DNA of 25,768 bases from CAZOMR01 sp964580655 (GTDB lineage: Bacteria; RBG-13-61-14; CAZOMR01). The DNA lies in contig CAZOMR010000015.1 in the NCBI GenBank assembly GCA_964580655.1, positions 1 through 25,768 on the forward strand, read 5' to 3'. Below are positions 13,314-20,026 of this stretch, piece by piece; position 1 is the stretch's first letter; every line of letters starts with the position of its first letter. Made by a program: the position numbers and the translations under genes. A model generated the notes under the pieces. It was not told where the DNA came from, made no database searches, and saw only the letters and a list, made by a program, of their open reading frames with translations.

Positions 13314-14702
13314 TCATAGTTTTCGCAGGCGGAATGCCGTGAAGCCGTCGGTGCCGTGGCAATGGGGCAGGGTGCGCAGGACCTTTGCCGAGACAGCGGG
13401 AAGAGCAGTGGCAGGGAGATATTGTGCGGCATCCTCAAGCATGAACCCAGCTTTACTAATAAGCCCCTCAATTACATCCTCGTTCTCCTCGTGAAGCAAG
13501 GTGCATGTGGAATAGACCAGCACCCCCTCCGGCCTTAAATATTCTGTAAGATTACTTACAATCTGCTTCTGTGTTCGAGCCAGCTTTTCCATGTCCTCCG
13601 GACTGCGGTTCCACTTTATCTCAGGATGCCTGCGCAGAGTGCCGAGCCCGGTGCACGGCGCGTCAACCAGGATGCGGTCAAATAGGATGCTTTTCTTTTC
13701 GCCCTCAACGCTAAAGGGCTTTGTCAGGTCCGCGACCTGGAGTTTGACCCCGGAAAGCCCCAGTCTCCGGGCTTCCCTTGTAAGCAGTTTAAGCCGCCCG
13801 GGGTGGATGTCAGCGGCTGTGAGCATTCCTTTTTTTCCCATCATCTGAAAGAGCTCAAGCGACTTTGTGCCCGGGGCGGCGCATGCATCAAGCACCCTTT
13901 CCCCAGGTACTGCACCTGGAAGCATTCCCACGAGCTGGCTGGCCTCGTCCTGGACAGCGAACAGGCCCTGCTTGAATCCTGGGAGGTTCTTTGGAGGAAT
14001 CGGGCTTTTGATGATGACGGACATGGGTGAGAGAGCCCCTGGCCGGCTCGGAATGCCGTGGTTAGCAAAGAGAGAGATAAGGGTATCCCGATCGGTGCGA
14101 ATGGTATTCACGCGCAGGGTCAGTGGCGCGACCTCCTGGTTCGCCGCGCAGAAGGCCTCGGTCTCTTGTCCTCCGGATCCTTCGGATTTGCTCCATTCAG
14201 AAAGCAGGCGCTCCACAAGCCAGCGCGGATGCGAATGGATGATGGAAATTCTTTCCGCAGGGTTTGCTTCATTGCCGGGCCATTCCAGGTTGTGCTTTTT
14301 ACGGGCAAGGTCGCGCAGGATTCGGTTTATGAAGCCGCGGGCGTATTCTGCAGAGAGGTTCACGGTTTCATTGACTGCGGCCCGGTCAGGGATTTTTTGC
14401 ATCTCGAGTAGCTGATACGCGCCCAGCCGTAGGATGCACCGGGTCGTTGGGTCCATTTTGCTCGGGGGCCTGTCAGCAACCTGCTCAAGCGCATAATCCA
14501 GCTTTCCCTGCCAGCGCAGAGTTCCCATCACAAGTTCATAAAGCAGGCCGCGATCACGGTCGTCCATTCTGTTCCGGGAGATGGTCTGGTCCAACAGTCG
14601 GCTGGCAAAAGCCCCTTGCTTTTGCACTCTCCGGAGAATTTTCAATGCAAATGCGCGAGCAAATTTTGCTTGGGCGGGAGTTTTACTTGTTCGCCCAGGC
14701 AT
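13314..14702 (-). CDS. rsmB: 16S rRNA m5C967 methyltransferase (RsmB)
   Basis: SAM-dependent enzyme expected to form 5-methylcytosine at position 967 of 16S rRNA. 462 residues from ATG 14702, with a TTG ten codons upstream as an alternative. N-terminal NusB-like RNA-binding domain (ALKILRRVQKQGAFASRLLD, then AVNETVNLSAEYARGFINRILR). Catalytic domain: DACAAPGTKSLEL for SAM, DAPCTGLGTLRRHPEIKW with one catalytic Cys, and VYSTCTLLHEENEDV with the second. It ends in CHGTDGFTAFRLRK, as usual. Oddity: WSKSEGSGGQETEAF at residues 170-184, in the stretch between HPRWLVERLL and the VAPLTLRVNT strand, contains the SEGSGG of the dispersed repeat. It starts 4 bases after the stop of the upstream membrane-protein gene and lacks a clear ribosome binding site, suggesting coupling. 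Confidence 0.94.
   Translation of the reverse strand: MPGRTSKTPAQAKFARAFALKILRRVQKQGAFASRLLDQTISRNRMDDRDRGLLYELVMGTLRWQGKLDYALEQVADRPPSKMDPTTRCILRLGAYQLLEMQKIPDRAAVNETVNLSAEYARGFINRILRDLARKKHNLEWPGNEANPAERISIIHSHPRWLVERLLSEWSKSEGSGGQETEAFCAANQEVAPLTLRVNTIRTDRDTLISLFANHGIPSRPGALSPMSVIIKSPIPPKNLPGFKQGLFAVQDEASQLVGMLPGAVPGERVLDACAAPGTKSLELFQMMGKKGMLTAADIHPGRLKLLTREARRLGLSGVKLQVADLTKPFSVEGEKKSILFDRILVDAPCTGLGTLRRHPEIKWNRSPEDMEKLARTQKQIVSNLTEYLRPEGVLVYSTCTLLHEENEDVIEGLISKAGFMLEDAAQYLPATALPAVSAKVLRTLPHCHGTDGFTAFRLRKL
14169..14186 (-). repeat. 18-base SEGSGG repeat in rsmB
   Basis: Read on the minus strand this is TCCGAAGGATCCGGAGGA, identical to 13065-13082. It starts exactly at codon 173 of rsmB and encodes SEGSGG. 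Confidence 0.92.
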
Positions 14703-14706
14703 TTTT

Positions 14707-15666
14707 TTAATCTTTTGTAAAATGGCGGACAAAGAATAATCCGACTGTCCCGCGTATTATGTTCACACTTTGCATCCAGGCAAGACTCATGGCGACCAAA
14801 AGAGGAGCCGGAGCCAGATTATGGAAAACAAGGAGCCATACAGCCTCGGAAGTTCCGAGTCTTCCCGGTGTGGGGATTGCTCCGGCAAGCTGGACAAGAG
14901 GCAGGAAAGCGAAAATTGTTCCCAGGGGAATTTCAAGACCAAGTGCCGGCATGGCGGCTCGGACCATGATGATCCAGAAGAGGGTGATGACCATGCGCAG
15001 GAACATGACCGTGGCGTAATCCCTGAACCGGGCTTGATGAAAGGCATGAAACATTCCGTGTTTCAGCCGATTGCGGGGCCAGAATTTCCACTCTCTGGAC
15101 CAGAATGCCAGAGAGAGAAAGAATACCGGCCAGGTAACGGCCAGCAGTATAATGAGGAACCTCAATTCCTGCGTTCCTGCGAGGTCCTGCTTGAAGTAAT
15201 CCAGGAAGAATAGCAGGCCGAAGGTGGGCATTATCAGGATGGTGTGGTAGGTGTTGAAAAAGAGAAAAAAGAGACAGCCGATGACTTCGGTTATAGGCTT
15301 CCCGGTTTTCTTGTTTACTAGATATGCCATGCCGCCCTGGCCGTAGAAGAATCCAAGACCAGCCAGCAGGGTGCTTGCGGCCCTGGCCTCAAAGACCTCG
15401 CGATAACTCATCCGCACATCGAACCGCTTAAAGACCCAGTAATGGGTATAGGAGTCAAAGGCGATTTGTATTGCAACAAAGGTGATCACTATGGGGAAGA
15501 AGCGCCACGGATTCATCAGCTTGAAAGCCCGGATAACCTCGTCCACCGGCACACGGCGGAAAATGAAGTAAAAGATCAGAACCACGAAAAGCCAGAGCAG
15601 AACATGACGGATGACTCTTCGGCCCTTCCCGGGGGAAGCCGCGGGAATTTCCTGGGGTTCGGACAT
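14707..15666 (-). CDS. lysylphosphatidylglycerol synthase-type integral membrane protein
   Basis: 319 residues and strongly hydrophobic, with about seven or eight membrane helices. Examples are VLLWLFVVLIFYFIF near residue 24, FFPIVITFVAIQIAF, and LIILLAVTWPVFFLSLAF. The motif GAIPTPGRLGTSEAVWLLVF near residue 255 resembles the PxPGGxGxxE signature of the LPG-synthase transmembrane family (UPF0104/YbhN-like). Members without the soluble catalytic domain, such as this one, are thought to be lipid flippases or transporters; function here is inferred only from that motif. Its start lies at the predicted transcription start, so the message may be leaderless. It precedes rsmB by 4 bases. Confidence 0.65.
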   Translation of the reverse strand: MSEPQEIPAASPGKGRRVIRHVLLWLFVVLIFYFIFRRVPVDEVIRAFKLMNPWRFFPIVITFVAIQIAFDSYTHYWVFKRFDVRMSYREVFEARAASTLLAGLGFFYGQGGMAYLVNKKTGKPITEVIGCLFFLFFNTYHTILIMPTFGLLFFLDYFKQDLAGTQELRFLIILLAVTWPVFFLSLAFWSREWKFWPRNRLKHGMFHAFHQARFRDYATVMFLRMVITLFWIIMVRAAMPALGLEIPLGTIFAFLPLVQLAGAIPTPGRLGTSEAVWLLVFHNLAPAPLLVAMSLAWMQSVNIIRGTVGLFFVRHFTKD

Positions 15667-15673
15667 GGCTAAA

Positions 15674-15701
15674 AGTCTAGCCCAGAGCGCTGAAAAGTCA
15701 A
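15674..15701 (-). promoter_or_regulatory. promoter of the membrane protein-rsmB operon
   Basis: On the minus strand, TTGACT (15696-15701) and TAGACT (15674-15679) are 16 bases apart. The expected start of transcription is near 15667, directly at the ATG whose first base is 15666. The -10 box is only a 4 of 6 match, so this is less sure than the other promoters. Confidence 0.5.
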
Positions 15702-15876
15702 ATGGCTTTCATGTAGGATGCCCTGGCCTGAAGAGGCGCAATGCCGGGCCACTGAAGGCATTGCTTCTCAAAACTTGCCGCGCCGTTTCTCGCCATTGCC
15801 GAATGATCCGAAGGCTTGTTCGGAAATTGAATTACTGGTAGGATGGATTCATGAATTTTTCAATTCAGGAGCGCGG

Positions 15877-17022
15877 ATGAAAAAGTGGACGGAAATCCTG
15901 GGGATCGCTTTGATCCTCGCCCTTTTTATTCCGCCAGGGTGTAAGCAGGGTTCGCGCTCGCAGAGTCCTCATAATCTTCCTTCTGGAGTGACTATCCTTG
16001 AGGAGCAAAACGGACTCATCACCGGGCGCTCACTGGCCTTTCATTATCAGGACATTTTCAATCCCCGGCTTGCCCAGCTCAAGACCCAGGAAGGGCTGGA
16101 TGATGTTATCTCTTCAGGGAAGAGCGAGCTGGATAAGATGCGTCTTTTGCGCGACTGGGTGAGCAGGCAGTGGGAGAGTTCCATCCCTGATCCCTATCCT
16201 GTCTGGGACGCTGTTACCATTCTCAAGGAGATTCGCGCAGGCCGGACTGGCGGCTTTTGCGCACAATACGCGGTCCTGCTGGTCCAGTCGTGCCTCTCAC
16301 TAGGGTGGCAGGCCCGCTACCTGGCCATAGCGAGAGATGCCCGGCCTGATAATGGCCACATGACCGTTGAGATATGGTCCAATCAATTCATGCGCTGGGT
16401 GGTGATGGACCCTTATTTCTGCGTGGACTATGAAAAGGATGGAATTCCACTGAGCGCACTTGACATTCACCAGAGCCTGGTAAATGGTGATTCAGGTAGG
16501 ATCGAGATCAAATTCGGGAAAGACTCCCGGTCTAATTCTCCAGGAAAAACAGTCACCCGCGAGACACTGCTATCCTACTATTTCCACCTTGCCGTATCTT
16601 TGAGAAACGACCACCTGTCCCGGTCATTTAATTTCTGGAACCGGCATCAGGAATACCTGAGCTTTAAGGACAATTATACTGATGGCAGGATGGAAATCTT
16701 TTCGCTTTACACCACGGAGGAGAATGAATTCAACTTTCCCGTAAACCAGGTTGAGATGATCCTTTTTGCGACACGAGAGCCGAACACCCTGGTTTGCCGC
16801 CTTCGCACTAACATGCCGGGTGCGAAGGCCCTGCTTATCAAGCCCGATGGTGGAGACTGGCAACACGCAGGGCTTGGCCTCAGTCTGGACCGGCTTTACG
16901 GCTCGGTCCTGGTATATCACTGGAGGATTCATCCAGGGGAGAACACCTTGAGAGCAAGGGCGGTGAATGAGCTTGGGGTAAAAGGCCCGGTCTCTCACAT
17001 CCGCATTCACTTAAAACCCTGA
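15877..17022 (+). CDS. transglutaminase-like lipoprotein
   Basis: 381 residues. The frame is open upstream to 15718, but ATG 15877 is chosen because CAGGAGCG lies just before it and the protein then begins with a signal peptide (MKKWTEILGIALILALFIPP) and Cys22, a loose lipobox. Residues about 85-185 match the transglutaminase-like core: GGFCAQYAVLLVQSCLSLGW with nucleophile C128, then H161 in NGHMTVEIW, then D178 in WVVMDPYF, giving a Cys-His-Asp triad. The C-terminal part ends in GENTLRARAVNELGVKGPVS, resembling an Ig-like beta-sandwich. It should be an envelope enzyme acting on protein or peptide amide bonds; the substrate is unknown. A weak promoter (TTGTTC 15816, 17 bases, TAGGAT 15839) may serve it. 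Confidence 0.78.
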   Translation: MKKWTEILGIALILALFIPPGCKQGSRSQSPHNLPSGVTILEEQNGLITGRSLAFHYQDIFNPRLAQLKTQEGLDDVISSGKSELDKMRLLRDWVSRQWESSIPDPYPVWDAVTILKEIRAGRTGGFCAQYAVLLVQSCLSLGWQARYLAIARDARPDNGHMTVEIWSNQFMRWVVMDPYFCVDYEKDGIPLSALDIHQSLVNGDSGRIEIKFGKDSRSNSPGKTVTRETLLSYYFHLAVSLRNDHLSRSFNFWNRHQEYLSFKDNYTDGRMEIFSLYTTEENEFNFPVNQVEMILFATREPNTLVCRLRTNMPGAKALLIKPDGGDWQHAGLGLSLDRLYGSVLVYHWRIHPGENTLRARAVNELGVKGPVSHIRIHLKP

Positions 17023-17077
17023 AGATGCTCTAATTTGCGGGCCGTTGAATTTCTCTGGCACAAAGAAAATAAAATTC

Positions 17078-17106
17078 TTGACAATACGCTGGAGAAAAGC
17101 TATCTT
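17078..17106 (+). promoter_or_regulatory. sigma70-type promoter of the small gene at 17156
   Basis: A perfect TTGACA at 17078-17083, 17 bases, then TATCTT at 17101-17106. Transcription should start near 17113, leaving about 43 bases of leader with AAAGGGAACAGGG ahead of ATG 17156. Confidence 0.7.
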
Positions 17107-17155
17107 AAGATTTAGAAAGACGGGAAAAAGAGGCGGCTGGTAAAAGGGAACAGGG

Positions 17156-17482
17156 ATGGCAGATTTGTTGGATAATATGCAGGCTGAACCTTCTGTCCTG
17201 GAATACATTTTCAGTCTGGGCATGAAGGGCAATCACCTGCTTTTCGACAACCAACGAATCCGGAAGGCATTTGAGAAAAATCGGGAGGAGCTGGCTGATC
17301 TGGGTTCGGAAAAAGCAGGGGAACTTAGGCGGGTGCTGAAGGAAGTCTTCCAGATTCCGAATCTGGAGGGAAAACGAGATTATATTGCTGGTTTGCCAGA
17401 AGAGCTTCAGCATGTCTTGATCTTTCTTTATTTCCAAATAGTAGAAAAAAACCTGATGATGAATCAGCATAGCACCCATTAA
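17156..17482 (+). CDS. small hypothetical protein, 108 residues
   Basis: I do not recognise this protein. It is mostly helical and charged in the middle (RIRKAFEKNREELADLGSEK), has no signal peptide or membrane helix, and has a single hydrophobic patch near the end (HVLIFLYFQIVEKN). A good promoter and a ribosome binding site (AAAGGGAACAGGG directly before the ATG) support it being real. The AMMECR1 gene follows after 69 bases on the same strand, so it may lead a short operon with it and holB. Function unknown. Confidence 0.65.
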   Translation: MADLLDNMQAEPSVLEYIFSLGMKGNHLLFDNQRIRKAFEKNREELADLGSEKAGELRRVLKEVFQIPNLEGKRDYIAGLPEELQHVLIFLYFQIVEKNLMMNQHSTH

Positions 17483-17551
17483 ATTTTCATTCCTCGCTTC
17501 GGCCTCATGCCGACCTTGTATATCCCGTCAGTAAAGAGCAAGGAGCCTTAG

Positions 17552-18127
17552 ATGAGCAAGGATGAGTTTTTATCCGAGAGCGAGCGCGAGGTCCTTTTGA
17601 AAAATGCACGCGAGGCCTTGGAATTTTACGCCAGAGAGAGGAAGAAGCCTAGGCTCAGCAAGGATGCGGCCACAACACCGCTACTTAAGAGTTCCCGCGG
17701 GGCCTTTGTCTCTTTGCACAAACGCGGGGCTTTGCGCGGATGCATCGGCACTTTCGAGGGTGAGGGTTTTTTGATCAACACCATCCAGAACATGACGGTG
17801 GCCGCGGGCTGGCAGGACCCTCGATTCCCGCCTTTAGATGCTAAAGAACTGGATGATGTCCGGATAGAGATTTCAGTGCTAACCCCGCGACGCAAGATAA
17901 AGGATGTGAACGAGATCGAGGTGGGGAAGCACGGAATATATATCACGCGAGGGTTTAACCGAGGCGTGCTGTTGCCCCAGGTGGCCACGGAATACGGCTG
18001 GGACAGAGAGACATTTCTCGAACACACATGCATGAAGGCGGGACTGGCGACTGATGCCTGGAAACTCCAGGATACAGTGATAGAAATTTTCGAAGCCGAG
18101 GTCTTCAGCGAGAAGGAGAAAAGATGA
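17552..18127 (+). CDS. AMMECR1-domain protein
   Basis: 191 residues, one full AMMECR1 domain. Seen: ALEFYARERKK, GAFVSLHKRGALRGCIGTFE with the family-defining LRGCIG at 61-66, NMTVAAGWQDPRFPPL, ELDDVRIEISVLTPRRKI, GKHGIYITRGFNRGVLLPQV and the closing WDRETFLEHTCMKAGL. Family members in bacteria and archaea often occur with Memo and radical SAM proteins (AmmeMemoRadiSam system), whose activity is not established. Neither partner is within this window. AAGGAG precedes the ATG at a good distance. The stop overlaps the holB start by four bases (ATGA), indicating translational coupling. Confidence 0.9.
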   Translation: MSKDEFLSESEREVLLKNAREALEFYARERKKPRLSKDAATTPLLKSSRGAFVSLHKRGALRGCIGTFEGEGFLINTIQNMTVAAGWQDPRFPPLDAKELDDVRIEISVLTPRRKIKDVNEIEVGKHGIYITRGFNRGVLLPQVATEYGWDRETFLEHTCMKAGLATDAWKLQDTVIEIFEAEVFSEKEKR

Positions 18128-19101
18128 TCCGGGGGCACGAGCAGGCCAGGGCCATCTTCAGGGAGGCGATAGAGCGAAACCGCGTGGCTCACGGTTATCT
18201 CCTGGTGGGCATGGCCGGAGTGGGCAAGAAGACCCTGGCGAGAAGTCTGGCCCAGGCATTGAACTGCGATCTGGCCCGATACCCTGCATGCGGGACTTGC
18301 GCATCCTGTATCAAGATTGAATCATCTAACCACCCGGATGTAATCATGGTGGAGCGGGAGACCCGGAGTATCAAGATCAATCAGATACGGGAGTTGATCG
18401 CCAGTCTCCATTATCGGGCTTATGAAGGTCGTGTAAAGGTGGTCATCATCCCGGAGGCGGAGCGGATGACCCCTCATTCGATGAATGCCCTGCTTAAAAC
18501 CCTGGAGGAACCGAGGCCGGATACAGTGCTCATCCTGACCACCTCTAACCAGGAGCGGCTTTTGCCAACCATAGTATCGCGCTTGCAGATAATTAGGCTC
18601 AAGCCACTTCCCCTTTCAGTGATAGAGGACATGATCCGGGAACAACTGGGCCTTGAACCAGAACCCGCGGCAGTGCTGGCATCTCTTTCTGAAGGCAGTC
18701 CGGGGAAGGCCCTGGCGCTGGACAGGACTTTCGTGCTGGAGGTGCGCAAGCGAGTTCTGGGGCGACTCCTGGCATTGAACCCCGGGAATCCGAGTCAGCT
18801 ATTCGAGTTTGCAAGGGAGCTTTCGGACCTGCGTGAAGACCCGGAAGAGGTTCTGGGTATGCTTGCTGGTTTTTACCGCGATTTGCTCTGGGATAAAACC
18901 GGTGTTTCTGCGCGGATGAATGTGGACATGGAAGGCCTGATCCAGGAGGAGTCGCGGCGGGTTGGTCTTGAGAAAATCCTTGAAAAACTAGCGGTCATTT
19001 CCGAGACCCGGAAGCGCCTTGAGGGGAACGCCAACCGTCTTCTTGCAATGGAGTTTTTAACCATGGCACTCAAGGAATTGCCCGGAACAGAGGTCAGGTA
19101 A
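18124..19101 (+). CDS. holB: DNA polymerase III delta-prime subunit (HolB)
   Basis: Clamp-loader subunit of the replicative polymerase. 325 residues. Seen: the N-terminal RGHEQARAIF and HGYLLVGMAGVGKKTLA, a Walker A-like loop at 29-37; a zinc module C48-x7-C56-x2-C59-x2-C62; KINQIRELI; VVIIPEAERMTPHSMNALLKTLEEP, typical of delta-prime and gamma; and the sensor region LPTIVSRLQIIRLKPL. The C-terminal collar is shorter and less conserved. The order holB-yaaT-metG-tatD, with 2 bases before yaaT, matches a recurring bacterial cluster and supports the call over a general AAA protein. Confidence 0.92.
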   Translation: MIRGHEQARAIFREAIERNRVAHGYLLVGMAGVGKKTLARSLAQALNCDLARYPACGTCASCIKIESSNHPDVIMVERETRSIKINQIRELIASLHYRAYEGRVKVVIIPEAERMTPHSMNALLKTLEEPRPDTVLILTTSNQERLLPTIVSRLQIIRLKPLPLSVIEDMIREQLGLEPEPAAVLASLSEGSPGKALALDRTFVLEVRKRVLGRLLALNPGNPSQLFEFARELSDLREDPEEVLGMLAGFYRDLLWDKTGVSARMNVDMEGLIQEESRRVGLEKILEKLAVISETRKRLEGNANRLLAMEFLTMALKELPGTEVR

Positions 19102-19103
19102 TC

Positions 19104-20021
19104 ATGAATGAAGCGGATAATGGCAAAAATTCCTTCGGCCACGAAGGATCATCCTCTTCATCGGGCATGCACCGCCTGGTGGGGATCAAATTCAAGGTGG
19201 CTGGAAAGACCCATTATTTTGATACCGGGACCTTGCTTTTCAATATCGGGGAGAAAGTTGTGGTTGAAAGTGATAAGGGCCTGGGAATGGGCAGGGTGGT
19301 GACGCTTGTGAGGGAGGTTCCCGCGGAACAGGTCCCGCCAGATACCAGGAAAATCATCCGTCGGGCGAACTGGAACGACCTGGAGAGGCAACGCAAGAAT
19401 CGAGAGCGTGAAAGAGAGGCCTTCGTGCATTGCAAGGATCGAATCCATGAGCGAAACCTTGATATGAAGCTGATCCGTGTCGAATACCTGCATGACGCCA
19501 GTAAGGCCATCTTTTACTACACCGCACAACAGCGCGTGGACTTCCGGGATCTGGTCAAGGACCTTGCACATCGGCTTCATACCCGGATAGAGATGAAGCA
19601 GATAGGGGTCAGGGACGAGGCCAAGTTGATCGGCGCGCTGGGCAACTGCGGCCGCTACTTGTGCTGTTCCACATTCCTGTCTGATTTCACCCCGGTCTCT
19701 GTCCGAATGGCCAAGGATCAAAACCTGGCAATGAATCCGGCCAAGGTCTCCGGAGTCTGCGGCCGTCTCATGTGTTGCCTGGCATATGAATATGAGACCT
19801 ACGAGGAGATGTTAAGAAACCTGCCAAAGAAGGGAAGGTGGGTTTTATGTCCCAAGGGCCGCGGAAGGATCATAGACATCAATATCTTTACAAAAAAGGC
19901 CCAGGTGATCCTGGAAGACGGCACGGAGTTGGCAGTGGATGTTTCAGGCCTGAAGACTGCTACCGCTAATGCAAGGAACCAGACTGCGGCGGATAAAGAG
20001 AAAGAAAAGGACAGCAAATAG
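19104..20021 (+). CDS. yaaT: PSP1 / YaaT (RicT) family protein
   Basis: 305 residues. The PSP1 domain spans about 22-270: LVGIKFKVAGKTHYFD, HERNLDMKLIRVEYLHD, KAIFYYTAQQRVDFRDLVKDL, RIEMKQIGVRDEAKLIGALG. The Cys-rich motifs are NCGRYLCCS (C182, C187, C188) and GVCGRLMCCLAYEYE (C219, C224, C225). In Bacillus subtilis the homologue RicT forms an iron-sulfur complex influencing RNA maturation; whether that holds here is unknown, as partners YlbF and YmcA are not in view. The N-terminal tail (NSFGHEGSSSSSG) is not conserved and its DNA contains a short hairpin related to the 18-base repeat. It is followed by metG after 5 bases. Confidence 0.9.
   Translation: MNEADNGKNSFGHEGSSSSSGMHRLVGIKFKVAGKTHYFDTGTLLFNIGEKVVVESDKGLGMGRVVTLVREVPAEQVPPDTRKIIRRANWNDLERQRKNREREREAFVHCKDRIHERNLDMKLIRVEYLHDASKAIFYYTAQQRVDFRDLVKDLAHRLHTRIEMKQIGVRDEAKLIGALGNCGRYLCCSTFLSDFTPVSVRMAKDQNLAMNPAKVSGVCGRLMCCLAYEYETYEEMLRNLPKKGRWVLCPKGRGRIIDINIFTKKAQVILEDGTELAVDVSGLKTATANARNQTAADKEKEKDSK
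19131..19148. repeat. 7-base hairpin at the start of yaaT, possible decayed SEGSGG-repeat remnant
   Basis: TCCTTCG (19131-19137), GCCA loop, CGAAGGA (19142-19148) form a perfect 7-base stem inside codons for the variable N-terminal tail. The second arm continues as CGAAGGATC, matching bases 3-11 of the 18-base repeat and read in the same phase (Glu-Gly-Ser). The first arm matches the reverse complement of the repeat's opening. Two head-to-head decayed copies would explain it, but the match is short. Confidence 0.3.
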
Positions 20022-20026
20022 GAATC

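Noticed and set aside
15718..15876. Upstream extension of the transglutaminase-like gene to ATG 15718
   Set aside because: It would bury the signal peptide 53 residues inside; ATG 15877 has a ribosome binding site and a proper signal start.
17144..17155. AAGGGAACAGGG shared before the 17156 gene and the PilZ gene
   Set aside because: A 12-base match is expected by chance in a window of this size, and both act as ribosome binding sites.
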